The notes below the pieces were generated by a model. It was not told the origin of the DNA and did not search any database. It saw only the letters and a program-made list of their open reading frames with translations. Shown in pieces: positions 17,165 to 28,800 of a DNA stretch of 64,000 nt. How positions within the stretch are numbered: the first letter of the stretch is position 1; every line of letters begins with the position of its first letter. The position numbers and the translations under genes are program-made. Origin of the DNA: Leptothoe kymatousa TAU-MAC 1615 (GTDB lineage: Bacteria; Cyanobacteriota; Cyanobacteriia; Phormidesmidales; Phormidesmidaceae); NCBI RefSeq assembly GCF_018739865.1, contig NZ_JADOER010000004.1:1002157-1066156 (forward strand). Direction: 5' to 3'.

Positions 17165-19831
17165 ATGTCTGAGAGATTAATGCCCGGACGCCGATTAAAA
17201 GACCTTCAGCGTCGGGCGGGTGATTATTTTTCGACCCAGTTTCGACCCTTTCTAATCGAGTTGTTGATCATCAACCTGCCCGATTGGTTTGAGTGGGGAT
17301 TGCGTTGGCTGAATAAGCAGCAACTGCTGATTTTGGCGGTCTGTTTAACCATGTTTGCCTGGCCGATTATGACGGCTAGGCCCACAATTTTGCAGCAGGG
17401 CTTAGTGGCTTTAGCCTTGCTGGGGGTGGGGCAAATTCTGTTGCGTTTGGAGGATCGGCAGACAAGTCGGCGAGTCAGTGAATATTTGCACTTGCTGATG
17501 GCTGCCTTGAGTACGATTACGACGCTGCGGTACTTGTACTACCGTTCTAATTACACGCTCAACCTGGGTTCTTGGTTAGACGGTTTCTTTTCTGTTTTAC
17601 TGTTTGTCGCTGAGCTATATGCGATCGCAACATTATTGTTGTCTTATTTTCAGACCTTAAGAATTCGCGATCGCAAATCAATTTCCTTAGCCCAATGGCC
17701 CCAAGAAAATTGGCCCACGATAGACATTTACATCCCTACCTATAACGAGGATGTTTCTATTGTCCGTAAAACAGTGCTGGGGGCCCTAAATATTGATTAC
17801 CCAGCGCATAAAAAGACCATCTATGTTTTAGATGATGGCCGAGCGGAAAAATATCGCGAGCGTCGTATTGCCCTGAGGGCCATGTGTAAGGATCTCGGCT
17901 GTACCATGCTGACCCGAGATACCAACGATCACGCCAAAGCAGGAAACATTAATACAGCGCTTAATAAAACCGGTGGGCAGCTAGTCCTTGTCCTAGACTG
18001 TGACCACATTCCTGTCAGGGGCTTCTTGCAAGAAACCGTAGGATTCTTCTTCGATAAAAAAGTAGCCCTTGTACAGACCCCTCACTGGTTCTACAACCCC
18101 GATCCCTTTGAGCGGAATCTTTTGACTAAAGGTCAAATTCCTGTAGGTAATGAGCTGTTCTATAAAGTATTGCAAAAGGGGAATGACTTCTGGAATGCAG
18201 CCTTTTTCTGCGGTTCTGCTGCGGTCATTCGTCGTAAGTATCTTTTGGACATTGGCGGTATTGCTACCGAAACCGTAACAGAGGATTGCCATACCTCCCT
18301 GCGTCTTCATTCGCTGGGGTATCGTACGGTCTATTACGACAAAATTATGGTGGCTGGTTTAGCCCCCGAGAAATTCTCATCCTATGTCGGTCAACAGGTG
18401 CGTTGGGCCCGGGGGATGGCACAAATCCTGCGGATTGAGAATCCGTTGTTTAATCGACGGTTGAAGCTGCGCATGTCCCAGCGCCTCTGCTACTTTAGTG
18501 CGACGTCACACTTCTTCTTTGGTTTTCCAAGATTGATGTATGCGGTTGCGCCCAACCTATTCTTACTATTTGGAATTAACCCGGTAAAAGGTCTCGGCAT
18601 TGAAACCCTATTCTACGCATTGCCCCACATTGTGTTGTCGATGCACGCGAACCACATCTCCTATAAGCATGTACGATTTTCCTTCTGGAATGAAATCTAT
18701 GAATTTGCGATGTCGTTCCAGGCAGGCATTGTTACCATGCTGGCGCTACTAAATCCAAACCTCGGTTCGTTTAACGTAACCGATAAAGGGATGTCCGTAG
18801 ATTCACGTAGCTTTGACATTGATAGTGTGCGCTACTTGGTGGTTCTAGGCGCAATCACCGCGGCCTCTCTACTGACCGTTCCCATTTGGTTAATTCTGAG
18901 CCCATTGGATACTCAAGCGGTGCTGATTAATGCACTGTGGTGTGTGTTTAACCTGGCGCTGGTACTAGCCGCCTGTCTGGTTGCCTTTGAGCAACCTCAG
19001 TTGCGTCAGTCCCACCGTCTGCCACGGGAGCTGCTGGTCAAAATTTACAGTGATGATGGCCAGGAATGGGAAGGCACTACTATCGATATCAGTGAGACCG
19101 GATGCCAGGTCCTGCTTGATGTTTTGCCTAATGTTTCTGACCAGGTTAAATTAGAAATCTTTGGCGATTATGGTGCCCTAGCTCGTTTGGATGCAGAAAT
19201 TGTGCGGGCTACCGCCACCGATTCACTGCAAACAAAGTTAGCCATTAACTTTGTAGATATGAATCAAACCCAGCAAGATGACTTAGCAACGGTGATTTAC
19301 TCGGATGTGCGTAGGTGGTATTCCCAAAACCGGGAAAACACTGATAACCCTTGGGAATCACTGAAATTTATTCTGCTGAGTTTGCAACGGGCGTTTCAGG
19401 AATTTCAACCAGCTAATAGCTATAAGATGCGTAAGCAGGTTGAAGTGATGAGTGACCTGAGATGGAAAGGCTGGGGCAGCTATGTACAGGCGGCCATGAT
19501 CACCGAACTGGGGTCTAGGGATATGCGTCTAGAGTTACTGGGAGACGCGACGACGGCTGCCGTCGCCCTCCAAGATAATAATCCCTTACTGCACTTGCAG
19601 GTTTACCCTCAAGTGGACAGTGCCCAGTCCTATGATTTGATGGCCCAGGTTGAGCGGCTGGAACTCATTCCTAAATTGACCAGTGCATCCGATAGGAGGG
19701 CTGACAATGCCCCTGTGAGCAGTCCTAATCAACTGTCGGACTATCGGGTTGCCTTGGAGCTATCGTTTCCAGCTTCCCTAGATCAACAGCAGCAGAATCA
19801 AATTAAAGTCCTGCTGAAGCAGATTTCTTAG
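17165..19831 (+). CDS. bcsA: Cellulose synthase catalytic subunit BcsA with PilZ domain
   Basis: BcsA is a GT2 processive glycosyltransferase that polymerises UDP-glucose into beta-1,4-glucan and secretes it through its own membrane channel. All hallmark motifs are present in the 888-residue chain: D223-D224-G225, D278-C279-D280, T372-E373-D374 and Q410-x-x-R413-W414. Hydrophobic helices flank the GT domain on both sides. A PilZ domain follows with R614-x-x-x-R618 and D641-x-S643-x-x-G646, the two motifs that bind cyclic di-GMP, so activity should depend on that messenger. Only bcsB accompanies it; no bcsZ, bcsC or secretion partner is adjacent. Confidence 0.95.
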   Translation: MSERLMPGRRLKDLQRRAGDYFSTQFRPFLIELLIINLPDWFEWGLRWLNKQQLLILAVCLTMFAWPIMTARPTILQQGLVALALLGVGQILLRLEDRQTSRRVSEYLHLLMAALSTITTLRYLYYRSNYTLNLGSWLDGFFSVLLFVAELYAIATLLLSYFQTLRIRDRKSISLAQWPQENWPTIDIYIPTYNEDVSIVRKTVLGALNIDYPAHKKTIYVLDDGRAEKYRERRIALRAMCKDLGCTMLTRDTNDHAKAGNINTALNKTGGQLVLVLDCDHIPVRGFLQETVGFFFDKKVALVQTPHWFYNPDPFERNLLTKGQIPVGNELFYKVLQKGNDFWNAAFFCGSAAVIRRKYLLDIGGIATETVTEDCHTSLRLHSLGYRTVYYDKIMVAGLAPEKFSSYVGQQVRWARGMAQILRIENPLFNRRLKLRMSQRLCYFSATSHFFFGFPRLMYAVAPNLFLLFGINPVKGLGIETLFYALPHIVLSMHANHISYKHVRFSFWNEIYEFAMSFQAGIVTMLALLNPNLGSFNVTDKGMSVDSRSFDIDSVRYLVVLGAITAASLLTVPIWLILSPLDTQAVLINALWCVFNLALVLAACLVAFEQPQLRQSHRLPRELLVKIYSDDGQEWEGTTIDISETGCQVLLDVLPNVSDQVKLEIFGDYGALARLDAEIVRATATDSLQTKLAINFVDMNQTQQDDLATVIYSDVRRWYSQNRENTDNPWESLKFILLSLQRAFQEFQPANSYKMRKQVEVMSDLRWKGWGSYVQAAMITELGSRDMRLELLGDATTAAVALQDNNPLLHLQVYPQVDSAQSYDLMAQVERLELIPKLTSASDRRADNAPVSSPNQLSDYRVALELSFPASLDQQQQNQIKVLLKQIS

Positions 19832-20311
19832 CTTGGATTAACGCTTTAAGGCATGATCAGGGGAATAATCTATATAATCAGCTGGCTCATTTTTCTTTAT
19901 TAAAAAGCCTGTTTTCTTTACCAAGGCTTTGTTGGAGGAACCCCGAGTTTACTGGTATTCTCAGGATGAATACCCGACTTAATTCTGGACTTGTTTGATC
20001 TAATTCCAGTTCAAAGTAGGTTTCTTAATACCGTTAGTTTAAGCCTATGCAAGATGTGAGTAAAGATCCCAATAGATAGTCCGGACTGACGGCTAATGTA
20101 TAGAATTTTTTCATAGTGCTGTCAATGAATAAAAATATTTAGACTGCGCTTAAAATTCATTTCCGTATCTTAAGAAACCATTTGAATGGTGATTGAGTCG
20201 AGAGTTTATATATCTTCTTACGGCCGATGTGCACTAGGGTTTTATCCCATCGCTCAGGTCTCATAACCCGCAAGGGTTTTGGCTTTTTGCTGTATCGTTA
20301 AACATTCAGTT
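19832..20311. other. Intergenic region between bcsA and pixG
   Basis: About 480 bp without a gene. A weak hairpin (AAAGCCT / AGGCTTT, 19904-19910 and 19924-19930) could end bcsBA transcription. A tight hairpin AACCC-GCAA-GGGTT (20265-20278) followed by TTGGCTTTTT lies 34 nt before the pixG ATG and could act as an attenuator. Promoter boxes were not assignable. Confidence 0.4.
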
Positions 20312-21424
20312 ATGAACAGTCGTTCGATTGTGGGTTATGGTGCAACCCAGAAGTTACATCCTCTAAGCTTTTTAGCTCAGCTGATTAGTCGGCAGGTGAG
20401 TGGGCACTTCAAGTTGTACTCGGGGACTAACTCATGGTCGCTTTTTCTTAACCAAGGCAAGCTTAACTTTGCTACGGATACGGATGCGCCCTTTGATCGT
20501 TTAGATCGCCACCTCCAAGACTTAAGTAGTGAAATTTCTACGTTAGTAGGCGCTGTCAGAGTACAGCTCCGACTAATGTTTGAGCAATCTCCCAAGCAGG
20601 CTCCCTTGACTCCTGACTATCAGGCCATCAGCTGGCTGGTAGAGCAGTCTCATTTGACTGAAGATCAGGCCACCGGGCTAATTCGTGCCATGGCGATTGA
20701 AGTTATCGAGTCTTTCCTGGGCGTTCAGGAAGGTAGCTACGATTTACTGGGGCTGGACGATATTGGGGAGTACCCAATTCTTTGTCAGTTAGATTTGCGT
20801 CCCATTGTTGAAATTTGCCAGCGTAATCGTCGTCAAAGCTTGCTCTCTTCTCCTTCAACTGTCTCAGGCGCTACAGCGGTTGCTGCAGCCACTGGAACGG
20901 CTACCTTGAGTCCTCAACCTTCGGCTCCTGTGAGTCAGCAATTGGTTAACGGTGCTGCGGCAGCTCCAGCGGTTGGCGGTGTGCCTGCACGTATGAACGT
21001 ACCGGGTGCTGTGGTACCGGCTGATGGGGCTGGATCTCAGAAGGCCAGTTATACAATTGCCTGTATTGACGATAGTCCGACAGTACTCAATGCCATTCAA
21101 GAATTTTTGAATGATAAAAGTCTAAATGTTGTACCCATCAACGATCCAGTCAAGGCGCTAATGCAGGTAATGCGGTGTCGTCCTGATTTGATTTTATTGG
21201 ATGTGACGATGCCTAATTTAGATGGTTACGAGCTGTGTTCGCTGCTGCGTCGCCATCCTAGTTTTAGGAATACACCGATTGTGATGGTGACAGGGAATAC
21301 TGGGTTTATTGATCGAGCTAAGGCCAAGTTGGTTAGATCGTCCGGTTATTTAACTAAGCCCTTTAGCCAGTCAGAACTGTTGAAGATGGTGTTTATGCAT
21401 CTGCCGGCTGTGAAGCCCCGGTAG
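20312..21424 (+). CDS. pixG: PixG/PilG-like response regulator with PATAN domain
   Basis: From the ATG at 20312 the protein has 370 residues; a TTG at 20279 would extend it by 11. The N-terminal ~150 residues match the PatA-type (PATAN/DUF4388-like) module, seen in LHPLSFLAQLISRQVSGHFKL and WSLFLNQGKLNFA. An Ala/Pro-rich linker leads to a CheY-type receiver with IDDSPTVL, phosphoacceptor Asp297 (LLDVTMP) and the Lys of YLTKPF. In cyanobacteria this architecture is PixG/TaxP, an output regulator of type IV pilus motility. It is the first gene of a five-gene set with pixH, pixI, pixJ and pixL on the same strand. Confidence 0.88.
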   Translation: MNSRSIVGYGATQKLHPLSFLAQLISRQVSGHFKLYSGTNSWSLFLNQGKLNFATDTDAPFDRLDRHLQDLSSEISTLVGAVRVQLRLMFEQSPKQAPLTPDYQAISWLVEQSHLTEDQATGLIRAMAIEVIESFLGVQEGSYDLLGLDDIGEYPILCQLDLRPIVEICQRNRRQSLLSSPSTVSGATAVAAATGTATLSPQPSAPVSQQLVNGAAAAPAVGGVPARMNVPGAVVPADGAGSQKASYTIACIDDSPTVLNAIQEFLNDKSLNVVPINDPVKALMQVMRCRPDLILLDVTMPNLDGYELCSLLRRHPSFRNTPIVMVTGNTGFIDRAKAKLVRSSGYLTKPFSQSELLKMVFMHLPAVKPR

Positions 21425-21525
21425 TTTCAGACAGTGGATCAAATTTATAACTCAGATTGGTAACGGTTAGGGTTGTTACTAATTTGAGTTAATTGGGTAC
21501 ACATTTAGGGGATAACAAATAAAAT

Positions 21526-21900
21526 ATGACAGTAATTCAAACGGCTACAGTGCTGATTGTGGAAGACACCCCTTCTGAACGGGAGCTGATCAGCCATTAT
21601 TTGCAAGAAGAAGGGTATAGCGTTATTCATGCTGTAACGGCTCAGGAAGGTATGGATAAGGCTCGTTCCAGCCAGCCAGATGTGATTGTTACAGATGTGG
21701 TGATGCCTGGCATGAGTGGGTTTGAGTTATGCCGCAGTCTGAAGCGTGCACCTGAAACCTCCACAGTACCTGTGGTAATTTGTTCATCAAAAGATCAGGC
21801 TATTGACCGACTTTGGGGTATGCGCCAAGGGGCGGATGCCTATATTACAAAGCCTTTCAATCGTGAAGAACTGCTTAAAGTTGTTAAGTCTGTCTTGTAA
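21526..21900 (+). CDS. pixH: CheY/PilH-like single-domain response regulator PixH
   Basis: The 124-residue receiver shows the acidic pocket VEDTPSERE, phosphoacceptor Asp57 (VTDVVMPGMSG), the conserved Ser/Thr in VVICSSKDQ and Lys in YITKPFN. The segment DRLWGMRQGADAY is the PilH/PixH signature also found in the separate receiver at 55441-55809. It is expected to receive phosphate from PixL and to act on the pilus motors. It lies 101 nt after pixG and 8 nt before the proposed start of pixI. Confidence 0.9.
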   Translation: MTVIQTATVLIVEDTPSERELISHYLQEEGYSVIHAVTAQEGMDKARSSQPDVIVTDVVMPGMSGFELCRSLKRAPETSTVPVVICSSKDQAIDRLWGMRQGADAYITKPFNREELLKVVKSVL

Positions 21901-21908
21901 ATTATTCT

Positions 21909-22427
21909 TTGCGATCGCATGTTGTTCATGAGGTCATAGAATTGTCTTCCCTATCTTTAAGAAAAGATCGCCCTGTCATCAACAAGTCCTTTCTCAAGTT
22001 TCAATTGGCTCCTAGCGTTGTGGCCATGTTGCCTGCGATCGCTGTACAGGAAGCCGTTGTACTAGATACGCGACGAGTGATGGCCATGCCAAATATGCCT
22101 GCCGCCCTGTTAGGACTTGTTAACAGGCGCGGTCGTGTTTTTTGGGTTGCTAATTTAGTCCGTCTTCTGGGTTTGCCTGTGCCTGACGGGCAAACCCAGC
22201 AATATAGTTTGGTCGTTGTTCAGGGACGTTCCACGCCTTTAGCGCTTCAGGTTGAATCTATCGACGGTATGGTGAGTTTTCCTCCAGAAGCTGTGCATCC
22301 CCCTCCGAATAATGTTAGCAGCATCATCCTGCCCTATTTAACAGGTTGTGTTACGCAAAACGAAGAAACCATTTTTATACTAGACGTTGAATCGTTGCTA
22401 CGTTCTTCGGTGTTGCAAGGAAATTAG
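21909..22427 (+). CDS. pixI: CheW-like adaptor PixI
   Basis: This is a single CheW domain of up to 172 residues, which scaffolds the receptor (PixJ) and kinase (PixL). Visible CheW features are the strand FLKFQLAPSVVAMLPAIAVQEAV, the conserved LLGLVNRRGRVFWVANLVRLLGL helix-strand and the terminal FILDVESLL strand. No ATG suits the start. The TTG at 21909 lies inside a HIP1 octamer, and a second TTG at 21942 gives 161 residues and may be the true start. Order between pixH and pixJ is as in the Synechocystis pix/tax1 operon. Confidence 0.87.
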   Translation: MRSHVVHEVIELSSLSLRKDRPVINKSFLKFQLAPSVVAMLPAIAVQEAVVLDTRRVMAMPNMPAALLGLVNRRGRVFWVANLVRLLGLPVPDGQTQQYSLVVVQGRSTPLALQVESIDGMVSFPPEAVHPPPNNVSSIILPYLTGCVTQNEETIFILDVESLLRSSVLQGN

Positions 22428-22538
22428 GTGTTTTAAGGGATCAAAATAACGATTGATTCCTATCCCACTATATTTATTTGATTAGTTTTTGATTATTTCA
22501 CGAACTGTTATTGAAACGCTATCTAAAGGAAAGTTCTC

Positions 22539-25500
22539 ATGGCTATGGACGTTGGTGCAAACTCAAATGCTGAGCCAAATCCTGAGGTAGATGCCTTAGG
22601 AAATAAATCTGAGCAAGTAAAAAATACTGAAAATGATCAGAGCTTGGATGCCAGCGTTGTAGCCTCTGTCGATAGTTCTCCATCTAGTGATTATGCGGGT
22701 TCCGGTAAATCGGAACAAAAACCCGATGTTTTGTCCTTGGCGGCTCAGTTAGAAGAACTTGCCTCAACGGCAACGCCTAATCAGCCCGCTGTGACTGAAC
22801 CCGCCTCCCAAACTCCGGTCGCGGCTAATCAGAAAAGCGACGTCATGTCCTATCGCGGGGTTAGCTATACCAAAGGTAAAAAACGCTACGCCCCGGAAAA
22901 TCTAGCTGTTAGCCGTAGTCGTTTGCTGCAGTGGTTTTACGATCTACCCGTAAGTAGTAAACAGCTGATTGGTTTAATCTCTTCAGAGGTTATTTCAGTC
23001 ATTGGTTTGGTGGGTGTGGGTTCATTGCTGATTATCAGCGGTGCCCGTCAGCAGCTATTGGACCAATCTGAGGCGGAACTTACGGTTGCTGATATTCAAT
23101 ACAACATTAAAGTCAACCAGATGGGGTTTGGCTTTCGGGGGCAATCCGAAAACACATCCATTATTGAGTTAGCTGAGAAATCTGCTCAAAAGGATGCTGA
23201 TATTAGCGCCAGCGAGCGTTCCCTCGTCAGCGATATATTACAGGGCGAAGTAGACGCTCGAAATATTGAATATGCCACCCTGGTGGACGTTGATGGCAAT
23301 ATTATTGCCAATGCCCAAAATAATCGCATTGGTGAAGAATTTAGCGATCCCTATGGCTTGGTTTCTCGGGTTGCTTCTAATAACCAACAGATCAAGACCA
23401 ACGGGCTGGTCAGTCGGAGTGAATTACAGCGGCAGGGGGTGGAACTTGCCACTGATGGAGATAACGCACTCATTCGCTATGTTGCGACTCCTGTCTTTTC
23501 GCGAAATCAAGCTAATAAGCTCGTGGGTGTGCTCATTGCGGGTGATTTGGTCAACGGTAAGAACTCCATTGTGGAAGGCGGTGTAACCTCCTTTGGTAGT
23601 GGGTACAACGCGATTTATCTAAAGGACGATGACGGCAATTTCCAGTTGGCTTCGGCGGCGGCCTTAGCTGATGGGGCCCAAGAAGCCGATTTGAGTAGGG
23701 AGATATACAATGAATCCCTGCTGGCTAGGGCGTCCCAAAGCCCGGGCGATGTAGTTTCGCAGCGTTTTGTCGCATCTGGAGATGGCTCCTATGCTATGGC
23801 CGCTAAGGCCTTGGAGGACCTCAATGGTGAATCCATTGGCTTTCTGGTGCGGGGAACTGCAGAGGCCAAGCTACAAAACCTGATTAACCGAAGCTTAAAA
23901 ATTCAGTTTTTGATTGCGCTGTTGGCGATTGTTGCCGATATCTTTTTGGCGCAGCTGTTGGGCCGGTCTATCGCTAGTCCGTTACGTCGCTTGCAACAGG
24001 TGACGGAATCGTTTGCCAGGGGAGATCGTCAGGCTAAGGCTGATGTTTTTGCCCGGGATGAAGTGGGGCAGCTAGCCGCAGCGTTTAATGATCTGACCAG
24101 TACGGTGGTGCGTTCTGAAGGAACCCTGATTGATCAGGCCAGTGTTCAGGCCCAGGCGGCCCAGCGAGCGAATCAGTTAGCTACGTTGACTAGCGACCTG
24201 CGCAAGAATATGGATTCGGAGCAGATGTTTAATCTGGCTGTGAATGAAGTGCGCAAGGCTCTAGAGACAGACCGTGTGCTTGTTTATCGATTTAATCCTC
24301 AGGATTGGAGCGGTGAGATAACGTCTGAATCTATCGCCATGGGCTGGCCCACTGCGTTGGGGGCAACCATTGCGGATCCATGTTTTGCTGAGAACTATGT
24401 TGAGCGATATCGCCAAGGGCGAGTGCAGGCAACGGCCAATATTTTTGAGGCGGGGTTAACAGAGTGTCATTTAGGTCAGTTAAAGCCCTTTGACGTCAAA
24501 GCTAATTTAGTGGCGCCTATTTTAGATAGTGGAGAACTCTTTGGCCTACTTGTTGCACATCAATGTTCAGAACCTCGGGATTGGAGCGAGCTGGATGTTA
24601 GCTTCTTCAAGCAAGCGGCTTTACAGGTTGGTTTAGCCTTTGAGCAGATTAATCTGTTTAACCAGAAGCAGAAAGCTCAATTGGAGGCAGAAGCGCTATC
24701 GGAAGAGCGCCGTCAGCGCCAAGAGACCTTGCAGATGGAACTATTGGGGCTGTTGGATGATGTTGAGGGTGCTGCCCGTGGTGATTTAACGGTGCGGGCC
24801 GATGTCTCCGCTGGAGAAATTGGCACAGTGGCTGACTTTTTCAATGCCATTATTGAAAGTTTGCGCCAGATTGTGACCCAGGTGAAGACATCAGCGGTTC
24901 AGGTAAATACCTCCTTGGGGGCGAACGAAATCGCCATGCAGGCATTAGCGGACGATGCGCTGCAGCAGTCGGAGCGTACGACACAGACCCTGAACTCTGT
25001 GGAAAATATGACCATGGCAATTACCCAGGCCGCCGATCGAGCCCAGCAGGCAGCGGTGGTGGCCCGTGAGGCCTCGCAGACGGCTGCTGATGGCGGAGAG
25101 GCCATGGACCTAACGGTGCAAAATATTTTGGAATTGAGGGCTACCGTAGGTGAAACGGCGAAGAAGGTGAAGCGCCTCGGGGAGTCATCTCAGCAAATTT
25201 CTAAGGTGGTTTCGCTGATTAATCAAATTGCGACTCAAACCAATCTATTGGCGATTAATGCCGGAATTGAGGCCGCTCGCGCTGGCGAAGAGGGCCAAGG
25301 TTTTGCGGCAGTTGCTGAGGAAGTGGGTGAGTTGGCGGCGCGCTCGGCGGCAGCTACCCAAGATATTGAACGTATTGTGGACAGTATTCAGCGAGAGACC
25401 GCCGATGTGGTGAGCGCTATTGAAAGTAGTACTTCCCAGGTGGTTGAGGGAACTCGCCGGGTGGATGATGCGAAGCAAAGCTTGTCCCGTATGTTGGAAG

Positions 25501-25718
25501 TGTCTCAACAGATTGATGTATTGGTGCAGACAATCTCTGCGGCAACGGTTTCTCAGGTTGAAACGGCGGCCAATGTATCTACATTGATGCAGGAAATTTC
25601 GTCGGTTTCTGAGCGGACATCGACGTCTTCTCGGGTGGTTTCGGAAGCACTGCAGCAAACTGTTTCGGTGGCTAAGGAGCTGGAGCTATCGATGGCAGCC
25701 TTTAAGGTTGATGAGTAG
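22539..25718 (+). CDS. pixJ: PixJ phototaxis receptor: MCP with DXCF cyanobacteriochrome GAF
   Basis: The 1059-residue methyl-accepting protein has an acidic low-complexity N-terminus, membrane helix 1 (about 140-168), an extracytoplasmic sensor region, helix 2 (about 455-475) and a HAMP domain. A GAF domain (about 558-707) is followed by a second HAMP-like segment and the MCP signalling coiled coil, with the hairpin tip [20 protein letters not shown]. The GAF is a bilin-binding cyanobacteriochrome domain: Cys643-His644 is the canonical attachment site and D613-P-C615-F is a DXCF motif 28 residues upstream. The spacing matches that reported for TePixJ Cys494/Cys522. A blue/green photocycle with phycoviolobilin is inferred. 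It should report light to PixI-PixL. Confidence 0.93.
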   Translation: MAMDVGANSNAEPNPEVDALGNKSEQVKNTENDQSLDASVVASVDSSPSSDYAGSGKSEQKPDVLSLAAQLEELASTATPNQPAVTEPASQTPVAANQKSDVMSYRGVSYTKGKKRYAPENLAVSRSRLLQWFYDLPVSSKQLIGLISSEVISVIGLVGVGSLLIISGARQQLLDQSEAELTVADIQYNIKVNQMGFGFRGQSENTSIIELAEKSAQKDADISASERSLVSDILQGEVDARNIEYATLVDVDGNIIANAQNNRIGEEFSDPYGLVSRVASNNQQIKTNGLVSRSELQRQGVELATDGDNALIRYVATPVFSRNQANKLVGVLIAGDLVNGKNSIVEGGVTSFGSGYNAIYLKDDDGNFQLASAAALADGAQEADLSREIYNESLLARASQSPGDVVSQRFVASGDGSYAMAAKALEDLNGESIGFLVRGTAEAKLQNLINRSLKIQFLIALLAIVADIFLAQLLGRSIASPLRRLQQVTESFARGDRQAKADVFARDEVGQLAAAFNDLTSTVVRSEGTLIDQASVQAQAAQRANQLATLTSDLRKNMDSEQMFNLAVNEVRKALETDRVLVYRFNPQDWSGEITSESIAMGWPTALGATIADPCFAENYVERYRQGRVQATANIFEAGLTECHLGQLKPFDVKANLVAPILDSGELFGLLVAHQCSEPRDWSELDVSFFKQAALQVGLAFEQINLFNQKQKAQLEAEALSEERRQRQETLQMELLGLLDDVEGAARGDLTVRADVSAGEIGTVADFFNAIIESLRQIVTQVKTSAVQVNTSLGANEIAMQALADDALQQSERTTQTLNSVENMTMAITQAADRAQQAAVVAREASQTAADGGEAMDLTVQNILELRATVGETAKKVKRLGESSQQISKVVSLINQIATQTNLLAINAGIEAARAGEEGQGFAAVAEEVGELAARSAAATQDIERIVDSIQRETADVVSAIESSTSQVVEGTRRVDDAKQSLSRMLEVSQQIDVLVQTISAATVSQVETAANVSTLMQEISSVSERTSTSSRVVSEALQQTVSVAKELELSMAAFKVDE

Positions 25719-25831
25719 GTGTTTTGCTGAGGCTCGGCTTGATGGCAGGTTAGGGTCGCGTTATGTTCAGTGGTCGCTGGTGTTAAGCGATAGGCAGTTA
25801 CATAAGGCAGGTATGCAATAGGTGCAGCATC

Positions 25832-28800
25832 ATGGCGGTTGATAAAGAACTTGAGATTAAGCTTCAGTTTCTAGACGAAGCTAATGAGTATTTACAGGCG
25901 TTGGATGGCGCTTTACTGGATCTGGCTCAAAAGGGCGTGGTTCAGGACGAGTTGAATGCGGCGTTGCGTGCGGCCCACTCGATTAAAGGTGGTGCGGCCA
26001 TGATGGGCTATGCGCTACTGAGCGATTTTGCCCATCGCCTTGAGGATTCTCTCAAGGTGTTGAAGGTTAATCGAGATGGTTTGGTCATTGACGATGGCTT
26101 AGAACGGTTGCTGCTGTCGGCGGTGGCTGTGTTGGGGCGGGTGATTGAGTGCGATCGCAACCAAACCAACCCTGAAGAATCATGGTTGTCCGATGCCGCC
26201 ATGCCCGTATTCGACCAGCTATATGAAATCTTGGGAGAAGCGGATCCTGAAGATGCCAACCTGCTACTGTCTTCGGACGAAAATCAGGACATTATTCCGG
26301 TTCTATTTAGTACGGAGGTAGAAGGCTGCCTCGAACGATTAGAAACGGCCATTTCTAGCAATACCTCCCAGCTGCGGGAAGAAGTGAGCATTTTGGCTCA
26401 GGAACTTGGCGGCTTAGGGGAGATGTTGCAGCTAGACTCTTTTTGCAGCCTCTGTATATCTGTTGACCAAGCTGTTGCCATTGCCGATGATGCCCAGGTG
26501 ATGGAAGTGGCCCAAGCGGCCTTGGACGAATGGCGTCAGTCCCAAACCATGATCTTGGCGGGGCAAATGGAGCAGTTGCCTATGGCGCTGTCCACCTTGA
26601 GCTTTGAGGTGCCAGCCGGTGCGGCTCCACAGACCCCAGACTTGTCCAGTAATCATGTGGGCATGGACGATCTGTTGCCAGCAGAGCCGTTGCCTGAAGA
26701 CGATTGGGCCGCTATTTTGGCCCAGGCTGAAAATGCCCCCGCCGAGCAGGATATCTTTGCCCAAGTTGGCAATGAACAAGATATTTTTGCCGGTGCTGGG
26801 GGTGGTTTTGCCCCTGAAATAACGTCTCCTGAGGTGGTTGAAACCGCCGAAGCTTCCCAGGTCGTTGAGCCTGTTGACCTGGACGTAGAACAGCCCCAAA
26901 CAGTTGAACCACCCTCGTTTGTAGATGCGACCCAAGAGGTCAGGCCCATGGTTGAGCCTGAGCCTTCAGAGGCGGGCGGGGGTTCCCAGACAGAGTTTCG
27001 CTTTTCCAGTAAGCCTCGGGCAGAGGCTAAGGTGTCCGCCGCCGTTGATGAAGATGCCACTGTTAGGGTTTCTGTGCGGCAGCTAAATGAGTTGAACGAC
27101 TACTTTGGCGACTTAACCATCGAACGCCATCGCCTAGATAGCGAGGTTAAGCGTCTGCGAACATTAACCAAGCTTTTGCATGAGCGTCTGCGGACTTTAG
27201 AAGACTCCGAAGAAGATCTGCGGGATGCGTATGATCAAACAGCCATCGCCACTCAGTTGATGTTACCGGCGTCTAAAGGGAGTGAAGTTTCCCCTGCGGT
27301 GGGTTCCACGTTGGCTCTGCACAGGAATTTTGGTAACACCTCAGGCTTTGATTCCCTCGAGATGGATCAGTATGACGCCCGGCATTTGCCTTTCCGGGAC
27401 ATCATGGAAACCTCTGTTCGGTTGCGGGAAGTTGCGGATGATATCGAGATTAGCGTTGATACCGCAGAACAATCATCACGAAATTTACAGCGCACCACCC
27501 GCCAGCTGCAGCGCAATCTTAACCAGCTGCGGATGCGGCCCCTGTCGGATATTACCAACCGCTTCCCTCGGGCATTGCGGGAGCTCTCTTTAGAATTTGG
27601 TAAGCCGGTAGAGCTCAAAGTGGAAGGGGATAAAACATTAGTTGATCGCAACATTTTAGAATCGCTCAACGATCCGTTGATGCATATTCTGCGCAATGCC
27701 TTTGATCATGGTATTGAAACCCCTGAGACTCGCCAATCCTCGGGTAAACCCGAGCAAGGGACCATCATGATTACGGCCCAGCAGCGCAGTAGTCGCACAA
27801 TTATTACGATTCAGGATGATGGCCGTGGCATTCCCCTAGATAAAATTCGTGCCCGTGCCAGGGATATGGGGCTGGATGAATCGCTATTAGCGACCGCGAG
27901 TGAGACCGATTTGCTGTCGCTTATTTTTGAGCCCGGATTTAGTACCGCAAGCCAGGTTACCACCCTGTCTGGCCGTGGGGTGGGGATGGATGTGGTACGC
28001 AATAACCTGGAGGAGATTCGCGGCGACATTAGTGTTGCGACCCAGGCCGGTCAAGGTTCCACATTTACTATCTCGGTCCCCTGTACCCTGTCTGTGACCC
28101 GGGCATTATTGGCGGAGAGCAATCGCCTACCCATGGCGATACCGACGGATAATCTGCAAGAGATGACCGAGGTGAGCGAGGCCGAAGTCTACGAAGAAGA
28201 TGGCCGCGAGATGTTTGTTCGCAATGGGCAACCCATCCGGCTGATTCGCATGGGTAAGTGGTTGGCCTTCAACTGCGCTCGCCACATTGAAAGTTTAGAA
28301 ATGAGCCCCAATGTAACGGTGCCAACGGTTTTGGTATTCCGTTATAACGATCAGCTATTTGGGTTGCAGATTGATCGCTCCTGGGGGGATCAAGAAGTTG
28401 CATTGCGCCGGGTGGAGGGAGATATTCCCATGCCGGCGGGCTTTAACAACTGCACCATCTTTGGTGATGGCCAGGTGGTGCCTTTGCTGAATGCACCGGA
28501 ATTTCTCCGTTGGGTATTGAGTTGTGAAGGATCCAATATCAAGGAAGCGTCGGTCCTCTATGGCAATCCTTTACTGAGTGGTAAACTGAGCGACCTGCAG
28601 CCGAAAGTCACTAAGTCTTCCCAGCCTACGATTATGGTGGTGGATGATTCCGTCAATGTGCGACGGCTGCTGGCCCTGACGCTGGAAAAACAAGGGTATC
28701 GAGTTACCCAGGCCAAGGATGGTCTAGATGCGTTGGAAAAGCTGGATGCTGGGTTGAATATTAATGCCATTGTGTGTGATATTGAAATGCCGCGTTTAGA

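Noticed and set aside
20265..20278. Riboswitch before pixG
   Set aside because: Only a small GCAA-capped hairpin is visible; no known riboswitch core was recognised. Kept as a possible attenuator only.
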